A DNA stretch of 64,000 bases, taken from Carnegiea gigantea (lineage: Eukaryota; Streptophyta; Magnoliopsida; Caryophyllales; Cactaceae). Each line of letters starts with the position of its first letter. Positions within the stretch are counted from its first letter, which is position 1. This document shows positions 31,773-43,860 of the stretch, one piece after another. The DNA is taken from assembly GCA_029747015.1 (NCBI GenBank), contig JAKOGI010000001.1, positions 2,911,001 through 2,975,000 of the forward strand, in the 5' to 3' direction. The position numbers and the translations under genes were made by a program. The notes beneath the pieces were generated by a model, which had not been told where the DNA came from, did not search any database, and saw only the letters and a list, made by a program, of their open reading frames with translations.

Positions 31773-34040
31773 ATGGAGAGGAGAATTAATAATAATGTAG
31801 AGAGAATGATTCATGCTAACATGGAAAGAATGATGAGAATGATGACTGAACAGTTTCCCCAATTAGCATCATCTTCCAGGGAGCCAGGTAATTTTCCAAG
31901 TCAGCCTGAGGCCAACCCTAAAGGTCACGCATCTTCTTCTTCAGGTAACCCTAGTGAGCCTGTGAGAAAAGTGAATGCAGTGATATCTCTCCGTTCTGGT
32001 CGAGAGATTGATAACCAGGTTAGAAGTCCTAATGAACCCTGCAGGTATCCTCACCAATTTTTCGAGAATTCTTCTTCTTCTTCACCTCCAGAGACTGGCT
32101 CATCTAGTGAGTCAGGGGATGTTACTGATGGTGTCCCCAATGATTCTGATAGTCCTTCCTCTCTTGAGTCACCGTCTAAAAAAGATGAGCTTGAAAAGAA
32201 AGACTCCTTTGAGTCAGTTGACCCTTCTCCTTCTAAGGGTCCTTCTTCTTCTTCTTCTTCTTCTTCTTCTTCTTCTTCTTCTTCTTCTTCTCCTCGTTCT
32301 TCTTCTGAGAAAGTCCATATGCCTTTGCCTCCTTTTCTCCATAGGTTTAAGAAGAAAGATCAAGCCCATGTTGACAAGATGAGAGAGACCTTCTCTCAAG
32401 TCAAGATCAACATTCCTTTGCTCGGTACTATTCAGCAGATGCCTCCATATGCTAGGTTTTTAAAGGATCTGTGCACAACTAAGAGAGATACTAATGTCCT
32501 TAGGAAGGCTCTCTTAACCTCTGGTGCTAGTTCTATTCTATCTCATCATATCCCAGTGAAGTATAAGGACCCCGGTTGTCCTGCTATTTCTATAGTTATA
32601 GGGGACCCGCTCATTCATAGAGCTTTGTTTGATTTAGGGGCCAGTGTCAACTTAATTCCCTTCACTGAGTATGAGAGGCTAGGGTTAGGTGAGCTTAAGC
32701 CTACTAAGATAGTTATTCAATTAGCTGATAGGTCGACCAGATTGTCTAGGGGGATAGTTGAGGATGTGCTGATCCGAGTGGGTGAATTTATTTACCCTGT
32801 GGACTTTGTTGTGATTGAGACTGAGACGGTGTCTAACTTAGCTAGTCAAGTCCCTGTAATTCTTGGACGTCCTTTCTTGGCCACTGCCAATGCCCTCATT
32901 AATTGCAGGAATGGCATGATGAGACTGTCTTTTGGTAACATGACTTTAGAGTTGAACATTTTTAATCTGCAAAGGCAGCCTTCTGGTTTTGATGATATGG
33001 AGTTCTCTACTCTTCACTGGGTAGCGGATTCTATACTTGAAGATGCCTGTGATGATGTGTTTGCTATTGAGTATGAGTCCTTTCTTGTGAATGATGAGCC
33101 TGAGTATGATGCTTTTGAGTTTGATGACTTGTACTCTACTGATGATTGCTTGCTCACTGCTGCTTCTGAATATGCTTTTGAATCTGTTTCCCCTCCTCCA
33201 CCTGAACTAAAACCCCTTCCTGACTCTCTCAAGTATGCATTTCTAGGCCCAAATGAATCTTTGTCTGTCATTGTTATTTCTGACCTAGACAGGGACCAAG
33301 AGACCAAGTTAATTGCCCTACTTAGAGAGAACAAGGAAGCTTTGGGTTGGACATTAGGGGATATTAAGGGGATTAGTCCTTCCATTGTGCAACATAGGAT
33401 TCATCTAGAGGACAATGCTAAGCTTTATCATGACCGTCAAAGGCGTTTGAACCCTATTCTTCAGGAAGTGGTTAGGAAAGAAGTGCTGAAGTGGTTAGAC
33501 CATGGTATTATTTATCCCATTTCTGATAGTGAGTGGGTTAGCCCCGTTCAAGTTGTTCCTAAGAAGATCGAGATTACCGTGATTAGGAATGACAAGAACG
33601 AGTTAGTCCCTATTCGTGTGCAATCTGGGTGGCGTGTTTGCATAGATTATAGAAAATTGAATGCTACCACTAGGAAAGACCACTTTTTCCTTCCTTTCTT
33701 GGACCAGATGTTAGAGAGGTTGGCTGGACATTCCTTCTATTGCTTTTTAAATGGATACTCTGGTTACACCCAAATCTCTATTGCTCCTGAGGATCAGGAA
33801 AAGACTACTTTCACTTATCTATTTGGGACTTATGCCTTTAGGCGAATCCCATTTGGATTGTGCAATGCCCCTGCTACCTTTCAGCGTTGCATGATTTCCA
33901 TTTTCTCAGATTTAGTTGAACACTGCTTGGAAATTTTCATGGATGACTTTTCTGTGTTTGGGTCTTCCTTTGATGAATGTTTGGCTAATCTGAGAAAAGT
34001 GTTGGAAAGGTGTAGAGGGAAGAATTTGACTTTGAACTGA
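31773..34040 (+). pseudogene. Athila-like gag tail, protease and reverse transcriptase
   Basis: 755 codons stay open in the gag frame. The serine-rich linker is encoded by a (TTC)n tract near 32250-32290. The aspartic protease (about 32530-32970) has D-L-G-A-S in place of D-S-G/T-G, as is usual for Athila-type elements, and a later V-I-L-G-R-P-F-L. The reverse transcriptase (about 33400-34040) has W-R-V-C-I-D-Y-R-K-L-N, F-R-R-I-P-F-G-L-C-N-A-P-A-T-F-Q and the catalytic F-M-D-D-F. Motif A reads F-L-N-G-Y-S-G where F-L-D-G-Y-S-G is expected, so one catalytic Asp is Asn. The frame then stops at 34038-34040, inside the RT-connection region. Confidence 0.9.
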
Positions 34041-34760
34041 GAGAAGTGTCATTTTATGGTTAGGAAGGGAATAGTCTTAGGCCATGTTATTTTTAAAGAT
34101 GGAATTGAGGTCGACAAGGCTAAGACTGATTTGATTGTCAATCTTCCCCTCCCACTTGTGTGAAAGAAGTGAGGTCTTTTCTTGGACATGTTGGCTTCTA
34201 TCGTCGCTTCATTAAGGACTTTAGTAAGATTGCAAAGCCCTTGTCCAACTTACTAGCTAAAGATGTGTCATTTCATTTCTCTGAGGAATGTCTTGTGGCC
34301 TTCTCTAAGCTTAAAGAAGCTCTAACTTCCGCTCCTGTTCTTCATCCTCCCATCTGGGGAGAACCATTTGAATTGATGTATGATGCATCTGATTATGCTG
34401 TTGGGGTTGTTCTAGGGCAGCGTGTTGATAAGAAGCCCCATGTGATCTATTATGCTAGTCACACTTTGAATGATGCCCAACTGAACTATACTGTGACTAA
34501 GAAAGAATTTTTAGCTGTGATCTTTGGGTTTGAGAAGTTTAGACCTTATTTGATTAGTTCTCATGTGATTATGTACACTGACCACTCTGCTCTTAAGCAT
34601 CTTCTTTCTAAGAAGGATGCTAAGTCTAGACTTGTTAGATGGATATTGTTGTTGCAAGAGTTTGATTGTGAGATTAGGGATAAAAAAGGTTCTGAGAAAC
34701 TTATAACTGACCTTTGTCTAGGATTCTCTATGATGAAGAGAGTGAGTCTAGTATTTCTGA
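34041..34760 (+). pseudogene. Athila-like RT end and RNase H, frameshifted
   Basis: After the stop, E-K-C-H-F-M-V continues in frame to about 34150, where a frameshift leads into [14 protein letters not shown], the RT thumb/connection motif. The RNase H domain has Y-D-A-S-D at its start (first catalytic Asp), K-K-E-F-L-A-V (catalytic Glu) and Y-T-D-H-S-A-L-K (catalytic Asp). Another shift near 34715 moves the coding frame to that of integrase. All RNase H core acids are visible, but they are not on one continuous frame with RT. Confidence 0.88.
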
Positions 34761-35985
34761 ATGCTTCTCTGATGAGCAGTTATATGCCGTCCACCCTGAT
34801 CCTTGGTATACTGATATTGTGAACTATCTAGATGTTGGTAGGATCCCTGAGGGTTGGACCAAGAATGATAGGGATAGGTTCTTCCACCTCGTGAAATTCG
34901 TTATCTGGGATGATCCTTATTTGTTTAAGTACTATGCTGACCAAGTCTTTTCGAGGTGTATTCCCAACAATGAGGTGAGAAGTGTCCTTTCTTTTTGTCA
35001 TGGTCAAGCATGTGGGGGGCATTTTAGTGGCAGAAAGACTGCAGCCAAAGTTCTTCAATATGATTTCTATTGACCTACTCTATTTAGGGATGCTTTTGAG
35101 TATTGTAAGAGTTGCCCTAGGTGCCAACAGTTGGGTAGAATTAGCAGGCGGGATATGATGCCACTGAGTCCTATCATTGTAGTGGAAGTTTTTGATGTGT
35201 GCGGTATAGACATTATAGGACCATTTCCTTCATCTTTTGGGAATAAGTATATTCTGCTAGCTATGGACTATGTATCTAAATGGGTTGAAGTCATCCCTTC
35301 TAGGACTAATGATGCTAAAGTTGTTGTGAAGTTCTTAATGGAGAACATCTTTGCTAGATTTGACATGCCCCGTGCTATTATTAGTGATCAGGGTACCCAT
35401 TTCAATAATAGGTCCTTTGATGCCTTATTGAAGAGGTATTCAATTGCCCATAGGCTTGCTACCCCCTATCATCCCCAAACTAGTGGCCAGGTTGAGGTGT
35501 CCAATCGGCAAATTAAGTAGATTCTTAAAAAGACCGTGAACCGGAATAGAAAAGATTGGACTGACAAACTCGTAGATGCTCTTTGGGCCTATAAGACGGC
35601 TTTCAAAACCCCTTTAGGTATGTCACCTTATAGGGTTGTTTATGGTAAGCCTTGTCATCTTCCTGTGGAAATAGAGCATAGAGCTTGGTGGGCCATTAAG
35701 AAACTCAACTATGACTTGACTGAGGCTGGTGAGGAGCGTAGACTGCAACTGAATGAACTTGATGAAATTAAAGTCGAGGCTTATGAGAGTGCTCGTTCTT
35801 ACAAAGAAAGGGCGAAGTTGTTTCATGATAGGCGTATCCTTCGGAGAGAGTTTGCCCCAGGAATGAAAGTGCTCTTGTATGACTCTAGGCTCCATTTGTT
35901 TCTAGGGAAGTTAAGGTCCCGATAGACTGGTCCTTACATTGTCTCACGTATTTTTCCCTATGGTACAGTCGAAATTTAGAGCCCT
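34714..35985 (+). pseudogene. Athila-like integrase, with stops
   Basis: The zinc-binding H-H-C-C region lies at about 34990-35125, with the landmarks C-G-G-H-F-S-G-R-K-T-A and C-K-S-C-P-R-C-Q. The Trp expected after F-Y is a TGA. The core domain follows: G-I-D-I-I-G-P-F-P (first Asp), I-S-D-Q-G-T-H-F (second Asp) and S-G-Q-V-E-V-S-N-R (Glu), so the D-D-E triad is readable. Stops at 35071-35073, 35518-35520 and 35923-35925 break it. A C-terminal segment with [13 protein letters not shown] resembles the GPY/F-like module of these elements, and G-P-Y-I-V follows the last stop. Confidence 0.9.
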
Positions 35986-37411
35986 AACAGCGGTGCTACT
36001 TTTAAGGTGAATGGCTAAAGATTGAAGCAATTTCTGGAGTTGCCTGGCAAGGAAGATGTGGAGTGTCTGATACTCTGCGAGTCGAGTCCTGCTCAGTGAT
36101 GTGTTGAGATGATAGCTCGGGTGTACTTAGCACCCGACCTGGTTTGCTAAGCACTTCTTTTCATCCCTTCTCTCTTTTCTTCTTTTTCTCTTTGTCCCTT
36201 TTCTTTCCTTTTTGTACAGTTGGTTCTTTTTGTCTTTCTTTTGTATATATGTTGACTATTTGATTTTGAGTCGTACCTTTGTGAGTCTTGTTTCATTTGT
36301 TTTCTTTTTTTTCAGTTTTATTTTGTGGTTTTATGTTTTTTTCTACTCCCAATGAGAACATTGCTTGGAATAGGTGTGGGGGTGGGGAAATTTTAAAACT
36401 CAATTTTGAAACTCAAAAAAAAAAAAACTTCGAAAATTTTGAAAAATCCCAAAAAGATTTTTGTTTTGTTTTTGGGGAAGCTTAGTGCTATTCTAATCAA
36501 CTTAAATGCCCTGTACTTTGATTGTTAGCCTGTATATACGCATGATGTGCATGTTAGATCTCTATTCTCGGTGTATCATCCTGAGCCTTAATTCTAACCC
36601 CATCTGTTCATTATCTCTGTGTGATCCAATCCCTATTTCTATCATCCTCATTGTCTTAAGGTCTTAGTTTTCCATGATCGACTCTCCCACTTGTTTTTGA
36701 CACGATTACTTTAATCGTTTTTATTTAAAAAAAAATGAATGAAAAAAATGAAAACAAAAAACTGAAAAAAAAAGAAAGAATAGAAAAAAAGGAAATAAAA
36801 TGAAATTTGGAATGACAAGTAACCCTTTGAGGCATGCGCTACTGGGTATTACCCTTTGAGGCAATACTGCTACTGGAAAAACTTACTTCCTAAGTTGATA
36901 AGTCAATAATGTAATTTGTATCAGTCAAATGGGGTTGAGTTTGATTTTGATAAACCTGAACCCTAGGACGATGATACACATGCACACACGCACTGGGATG
37001 GATTCCAAGTCTTGATGTGTAGTTGGGTGAAACATTAGAGCGTTAATGTCATTTAAGGGGTATAGAGCCTTGATGAGTACATTTTGTTTATATGCAGGCC
37101 AACATCTTTGCTAAATGGGTGATTTAGTTGATTAAAATGTGTATATATCTTTCCTCAATTTTATACATATTAATTTTTGAAACAAAACCCAAAAAGATTT
37201 TCGAGTTTTTGTTTATGTTTTCTTTTATAAATTTTGTGGGTACATCTTCTGCAAACTCTCACGAGACCTTCTTTGTTTACTAGGGGTAACCTAGGGTTTA
37301 AAGGGCTTGTTGCACATGCTAAGTGCAACCGTGATTCTTACGAAAGTGAGTTAGGATTTTATTTTGTTTTGCTTTACTCGAGGACAAGCAAAACTTAGGT
37401 GTGGGGGTATT
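35986..37411 (+). other. Athila-like 3' internal region and polypurine tract
   Basis: About 1.4 kb without a supported gene. It includes A-rich stretches (36415-36470, 36728-36800) and ends in the purine-rich AGGTGTGGGGGTA just before the 3' LTR at 37412. In some Athila relatives an env-like gene sits here. None is visible. Confidence 0.75.
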
Positions 37412-38596
37412 TGTTCAACCTAAAGTTTTGACATTTTTATATCCTTCATTACATAATATTTGCTTGAAATAAATTATTAATTTAGGATTTCAATATTGTT
37501 TTATTTATTTTGTATGAATTTGACCCATTTAAAGAATAAATAAATTGTTTGGAAAAAAAAAAGAGAAAGTTGAATCAAAATCGGATTGGATCATAACAAG
37601 CAATTGATTGAGAAAAGAAGCAAAAGAATCGGCCCAGCTCCATGGCCCATGCATGCTCAGTCTATTTTCTTTCCCTTTTCTCTCCATTTGGGCCGGTCTA
37701 GGCCTGATCTTGTTCCTCTCCATTTCTTTCTACTTGTCTCTCGGGCCAGGATGAAGCCTCGTGGCACAGACCTTGTGCCCCTCTCCCTCTCTATTTCCTT
37801 CTTTTCCTTTCCTTTCTTCCTCTCTAGCTGGGCCTGGCCAACCTTTCCCCCCTCCCCCAGGTCGTTTCCGTTCTTCTCTCCGCTTGGGCCGGCCTACAGG
37901 GTCCGCCTTCTCAAATAAACGGACCAATCTCCTGCCCCATCTCTTCTTCTTCTTCCCCTCTCTAACATTTCTTCTTCTTCTTCCATAACCCAGAGGAGGC
38001 CGAAACAGAGTATGGGAGGGTAGAGGGAGTTTGTTTAGGCTTTAGTTATATTCACGTTCAGCGTGTAATGTATCTGAGTTCAAATTGTAGAGTTTAATTC
38101 AAGTTTGGTGTTTTGGGCTTTGTTCTCTTGTTTTCGATTTCGATTTTCAGATTCATATTTTAGCCTTCGAATTGCACAAGTTGGGGGTTTGCTCATCCGT
38201 TGTTCGAATTGCCAAGTCCTGGTTTGCTGAAGCCTTATTCAAATTGCCCACGTTTTGGTTTCCTGTGCTTGTTGCATTGCTCTGCTCATGTTCCTCTGTT
38301 TTTTTCTTTTGTGTTACCCTGCTGCTCAATTTCATGGAATAATTGCGGTCAGGTGTTGGGACTCAAACTTGTTACAGTTTAGTGATTTTCATTTTGCAAA
38401 TTTCGCTTGCAATTTGTTTTTGTTTAATTAGCTCCTTTAATTTGTAGAATTACTCAACCTTTGAGTAGGTAAATACTAAATTAGCATCTAGTTTTGGATT
38501 AGATTAGAATTTTTAATCTAATTTCACAACTATCCCTGAGAATGACACCCGTAATTCGTACAACGATAAACTGTACGCTTGCGAAAATTAGTAACA
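37412..38596 (+). repeat. 3' LTR of Athila-like element
   Basis: 1185 bp, starting TGTTCAACCTA and ending TTAGTAACA. It parallels the 5' LTR with scattered substitutions and small indels. The CT-rich middle and the CCCTGAGAATGACACCCGTAATTCG end are conserved. Short frames inside it mirror those in the 5' LTR and are not genes. Confidence 0.9.
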
Positions 38597-38639
38597 TTGT
38601 ATCAAACGTTGCTTACTCAAGAACACATTTAGTTTTATA

Positions 38640-38702
38640 TTATATGTATGATGATATGATATGATATATGATATATGATATATATTATATATACATACAT
38701 AT

Positions 38703-38745
<43 letters not shown>
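38640..38745. repeat. (ATATG)n/(CA)n microsatellite
   Basis: An ATGATAT-type run is followed by about 20 CA units just outside the Athila-like element. Confidence 0.95.
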
Positions 38746-41700
38746 TAAGTTTGGATAGAATCAACATATGATTCCCATTTGTAATGTCATATAGAATATC
38801 ATGTGTAATGCTGGGTACAATTAATTAGCCGCATAAATGCCCATTTATGTTTAAATTAATGTAGTGCTATATTAAATGAAAAAAATTTAACTGTTTGCAT
38901 ATATTATATATGCATTACTTAGACTATAATGGAATCTTATGACATCAATGGACTAAAAAGATGATCTATAAACTGTGCCTGTAAAAACAAAGGCTTACAT
39001 ATTAGAGAAGTTTGAGAAAAACAATAAATAAGTAATCAAGGTATGACACAGAAGGAATTTAAAAGTGATTTAAACAAAAAAAGAAAATAAAAAACAATGA
39101 TACCTAAAAAAGTAAAAAAAATGGTAATATAATTTTTATTGCTTATTTATATTAATGAAAATTAAAATAAAAATCAATTAAAATCTTTGCATTGACGTTT
39201 ACATATCTTATACAATAATTAGAGAGACTATAATATAATCTTTATTAAGTTAAGATAAATGAAAAAGATTGTCCACTGAACAACTAAAATTTGCCCATAA
39301 AAGAAAAGAAGTCACCCATGTTAGAGAATTTTCTAAAAATAGCAGCTAAATAATTATGTTTGAATATATAAGGAATTTAAAGAATTCTAAATAAAAAAGA
39401 AAAAGAAATTACAATAACTCAAAATAAACCCTCTTATTGCAGCATCAATCTATATGTTAAAGTAACTTAATGTCACATACTATTATTACTAATTCATCAT
39501 AAAATTTAGTCTTTAAAAAACATAAAATTTTTAACAAAGAAATGACTTAACAAATGAAATAAAAATTAATGTGAGTTGACATTAAGAACAAAGAGGATAT
39601 ATATATTATGCTAATAATATATTTAAATAATATTTCAATTAAGCTCTTACATCGCAAAGAATATACTGTAGTCATGAATAATAAATAATGCTTACATGAA
39701 TAATAAAAAAAATGCTTACATATCAATGCCTAAAATACTCATCTATATATCAAATAAATGCTTACCAACATTTATGAGTCAATTGTTAGCACTAGCCAAA
39801 TGATTTATCTCAAGTAAAAATGTGAATATATACACTAGAATGGGTTCATCAGATAAATTAACTCAAAATTTATTTAAAAGAGCTACTTAAAATACTTATC
39901 TATGGATGACCAAAAATACTTATTGTACATTGAATAAATGCTCTTTGATATTTGCAAACCAATTATAGTATCCATTTGCTTCAAATACATTTCCGCGTTT
40001 CCTCTTTCTCTCTCACCTCTTAGACTCTTTATCTTTCCCTAATTATTATTTTTTTTTATCGACCCTAATTATTATATTATTTGATCATCATTATCGCCTT
40101 CTGCATCCCAAAAAATACTCCCCTAATTGTCATTTATTCGTTACTTGACCTTCTTACTTCTTTTAACAAATAACTAGACAACTAAAATGCTTATTTATAA
40201 AGTTAAAAAAAAATGCTTATCTACATATATAACATATCCCCCTAATTCCAAATTCTTAACATGATTTTTTTTTAAAAAAATAATCTCCCCAACAGAGATT
40301 TTTAATTTAACCTATTGTCCTATTTTACATAACTCAATGCTGTATTAATAATAAAAAATGCTTATATGAATAGTACAAAAATACTTACATATCAGTAGCT
40401 AAAATGCTTATATGAATAATACAACATCAACTCTATATATATACACTAAATGTGCGCTTATTAAAACAGATTAACTCATTGTTTATTTACTATAAAATGC
40501 TTATCTATAAATAAGTAAAAGCTTCTCGCCACGTTGATGAACTAATTATGGAATGGTACGCACTCATCCACGTACTTAATTGAAATGCAAAATAAAGGTT
40601 CATGTATAACATCATGGATATGAATTAGTAGAAGATGAAAAACCACATAAAGAAAGTCGCCAACTCTTATTTGAGATTATTAAAGGACAGTCCGGTGCAC
40701 AAGCATCCCGTGTTCACGCAGGGTCTGGGGAAGGGCCGCACCGCAAGGGGTGAATTGTAGGGGCTTGAACCCGTGACCTTTTTTTGGGACCATTCTTTCC
40801 TAAAAAATTAAATGATAAGAAATATATATGATGAGCAAAGGTAGCTAATGGTAAAACAAATTATGAAGAAAAGCAAGTACTCGCGTAGAAAATGTTTCAT
40901 TAAAGCCCAGTTCTTTTTGTTGGTAAATTTTAATTTATTAACTTTAATTAACTTAAACCTATATTACAAACTTTAATAGAAAATATCAATTTCAACTTAC
41001 TTCAACTCACTCCAATCAACTCCAATCCACTTTAACTTGTCATTTTAACCAAATTCTATTGATCATATAAAAAATATATAAACTTTAACATACTTTAATC
41101 TATTTCAATAACTAAATTTATCTATTTTTTAATCTTTATTTCTCAACCAAAAGAACATATCCTAAGTTAAAAGGGCAAAAAAGACGTCCAACCCAAGTTT
41201 CCAAAGAAAATAACGACTACGCATAATGATAACACCCGTCAATCAGCCTGTGTGTGAATTAATGCTTTGAAGATACACAAAATATAAAATAGGTCTATGT
41301 AAACAGTATCAGGCTATCTAGCTTGGTAAACCCAAGTATATGTTATAATTTCCAATTTTCAATGAAAAACTAGTGCTAAAGATTATGCGGAGAAATTTTA
41401 AAAGTTTTTCAATTATAACAATTATTTGTAATTTGATAGTAAAAATATCAAAGTAAAAATGTCTTAAAAGAAATGTCCTATTATCACCAAAATACATTTA
41501 ATACTCACTTAGATTTTAGTAGTTTGAAAATTTAAAAAATCTAGTAAGTTTTTCCGCATTACAATAATAAAATGTGTTAAAGATAATACAATTTTAACAC
41601 GTAATCATTAGTACTGGTTTAGACTCGTGTAGTCGTGTATTTCAAAAGCAAATTGATACTTTTGGTAGCACGTTTCGTATTTTCTTTTTTTATATAGGAT

Positions 41701-41984
41701 CTGTAACTGAGATTGCACTGTATCTAATATGTCTAATGTTTCATATTTATATTTATGTTCATATTCAAACAGATAAAAAAAATTTTTTATTGATGAAAAT
41801 CAATTATCTTTTTTTATTTCTTTGATAGTAATATAATTATATTTTTATGCTAAATAAAATATATATAATATCAGAATATCTGTATATGATTATATGTCTT
41901 CATAATATTCCATATTAATAGCCAACGTTTAGTAAAAATTATAAACCAATAATACACAATAGATTATCCATAATAGTACTTCTA
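38746..41984. other. AT-rich repeat-derived DNA within copy B
   Basis: No gene. The word AATGCTTA(C/T) recurs many times between about 39680 and 40510. A block at about 40010-40340 (ACTTGACCTTCTTACTTCTTT..., ATAACATATCCCCCTAATTCC, TTCTTAACATGATTTTT) resembles the left part of repeat family X. It may be a third, older partial copy. Confidence 0.5.
40686..40782 (-). mobile_element. Au SINE-like fragment
   Basis: On the plus strand it reads CAGTCCGGTGCACAAGCATC, then GGGTCTGGGGAAGGGCCGCACC and GGGGCTTGAACCCGTGACC. This is the complement of an Au SINE. The 3' end lies to the left and the pol III B box (GGTCACGGGTTCAAGCC on the minus strand) to the right. The middle of the element is missing. Confidence 0.7.
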
Positions 41985-42262
41985 TTATATTATAATATAA
42001 TACACTATTTTTGGTAGCATTAGTAATATAATATATTTTTTATCAAAAGTAATATAAAGGGATAATGTTTTATCATTATTGAGCATTGTCTTTCTTCAAT
42101 TTGGAAGGAAAATCTTTGAAATTATAATTAATTTTATGAAATCTTTTTTTTTTGGGAAAAGGAACTTCCATTTGAAATTGAGTAACTCCCTTCTTTAAAA
42201 AAAAATATTAACTATCTTAAAAATTTTGTGGGAATGACACTTGTGCAAGATTTGGAGGTTTG
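41985..42262 (+). repeat. Repeat family X, copy B, second block
   Basis: Matches 14630-14920 of copy A, including TTTTTGGTAGCATTAG, TTGAGCATTGTCTTTCTTC, TCTTTGAAATTATA and ATTTTGTGGGAATGACA. In copy A this block directly follows the first block. Here they are separated by 27426-41984. Confidence 0.75.
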
Positions 42263-42267
42263 TTTTG

Positions 42268-42273
<6 letters not shown>

Positions 42274-42365
<92 letters not shown>

Positions 42366-42376
42366 GAGAGAGAGAG
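42274..42376. repeat. (TA)n(GA)n microsatellite of copy B
   Basis: About 88 bp of TA and then GA repeats, at the position where copy A carries the 51-bp minisatellite. Confidence 0.95.
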
Positions 42377-43135
42377 CAAATCTAGTGAGAACAAGGCCTT
42401 AAAATGAGAGATAATAACACAAATATAGGCCTTTAATTTTCATCCACGGGTAGATTCATGCCATGTCATCGGCGCCCTCCCCCCCAAACCCCTTCCCTTC
42501 CCCAACCCCGATTCGCAATTTGTGAACACTGGGAGAGCAAGTCGTGATTTTGTCGGACAAACAACAACTGCCATGAGGATCGTCAGTGACCGGGCCATCG
42601 CGAATGGGGTTTGCTGGCCACCGGCAACCCTCATGGTGGTCATCCTTTGTCCGTTCAAGTCACAACCAAAATGAACGCTTAACAATTGTCTGTGCTATGT
42701 TAATTCAATGGACACTCTGGTGACTTTGCGGCCAGAATTAAACGAAAATCTTACAGAAAAAGGGAGAAGGTTGGGAACATATCAACGTTATCAGGTAAAG
42801 CGTGATTTTTCCAATGAGCCATGACAGTTTGGTGGTTATTGGGCATTGTTTGATAGAGAAACAATGTCAAGAAATTCACTTGGCCAATATCCGAAGCTCA
42901 CCGGTGACTGAGAATGCTAGTCGGTTTCGTTAGTGGCAGTGGATTAAAGTTTCCATCGACGGTGGGTTGTCAAGAAACGACGACAATGGTGTACAAGCCA
43001 GTGGGGGGACAGAATCCGGTTAGGAGGGTTTTTTTCTCGTTTTTTTAACTCCACTTAATCTGAACCATTATAATAAACATGAAAGGCTGAGATTAGCAGT
43101 TCTCACCAATCATTCTAACTCCTTGTTCTCATTTG
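42377..43135 (+). repeat. Repeat family X, copy B, right part
   Basis: Starts CAAATCTAGTGAGAACAAGG. Near its end (43100-43133) lies the sequence TTCTCACCAATCATTCTAAC then CCTTGTTCTCATTTGATA, an imperfect inverted copy of the start. These could be terminal inverted repeats of a 0.75-kb non-autonomous DNA element. The class is not determined. Confidence 0.6.
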
Positions 43136-43153
43136 ATATGTTACATACAAACA

Positions 43154-43208
43154 CATACACACATATATTTATGTGTATGTATGTATGTATGTATGTATGT
43201 ATGTGTAC
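43154..43208. repeat. (GTAT)n microsatellite
   Basis: About eight GTAT units preceded by a short inverted ATACACACATATA segment. Confidence 0.9.
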
Positions 43209-43860
43209 ACATTCAGTTTGCTTCCTCAAAAAAAGGGGAAAAAAAAACAAGTTGCATGTATAGTCAATTAAAAAACAATATGAATACAAATTCTTGAATC
43301 TCGTGTGTGACATTCTAAAAATATGATGAGAAAGAATGATTTATAAGCATAGATGATTTCTTAGAACTTTTGGGGTGATTACTTATTAATTTTAGATGAG
43401 ACTTTCTAGCGATAACTAATTTTTTATTCAGGGATAACTTGAATAAAAATCTCTCTCAATAAATTTAAATATACGTTACGTTTCTAGGAGCATATATTTT
43501 CACGAGATACATAAACAAATACATGATGAAATCAAATATATGATATATGTACTCTAAAGAACACGTATGTAAATAATATGAGAACACATATTTATAAGAG
43601 CATATAATTATAAAAAGCCCACCTTTTTCTCTCCTTCTAGGCGACAAAACCCCAGACTATGGGAGTTTTTGCCTTCGATTCGTTCGCAAGGCTGATTGTT
43701 GATTTGAGATTACCTCTTTGTGGGCGTGATTTATCAACGTTAGTTTGATTCGTTCTCTATCGTTTGAGCGTTTGGAGCCCTGCTACTATACAAAGTCCTC
43801 TCTGATAATTCTAGCTTTAGTGGTGGGGTTTCTTCCTGTAGAAGCAAGCGCTCTCATCAA

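Larger units (their letters stand above)
28529..38596 (+). mobile_element. Athila-like Ty3/gypsy LTR retrotransposon, complete but inactive
   Basis: A 10.07-kb element with two LTRs, a primer-binding site, decayed gag-pol and a polypurine tract. The domain order is gag, protease, reverse transcriptase, RNase H, integrase, as in Ty3/gypsy. The gag and integrase wording, the D-L-G-A protease motif and the tRNA-Asp primer site point to the Tat/Athila side. Flanking 5-mers TTGTG (left) and TTGTA (right) agree at 4 of 5. By my count the LTRs differ at about 25 of 330 sites in the aligned 3' stretch, so the insertion is old. No env-like frame is visible between integrase and the 3' LTR. Confidence 0.93.

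Noticed and set aside
32008..32399. Leu-rich plus-strand and Arg-rich minus-strand frames
   Set aside because: They are shadows of the (TTC)n serine-rich linker in the Athila-like polyprotein.
36288..36485. Small frame after integrase that might be an env-like gene
   Set aside because: Too short, with low-complexity A-rich coding and no membrane or signal features in the right order.
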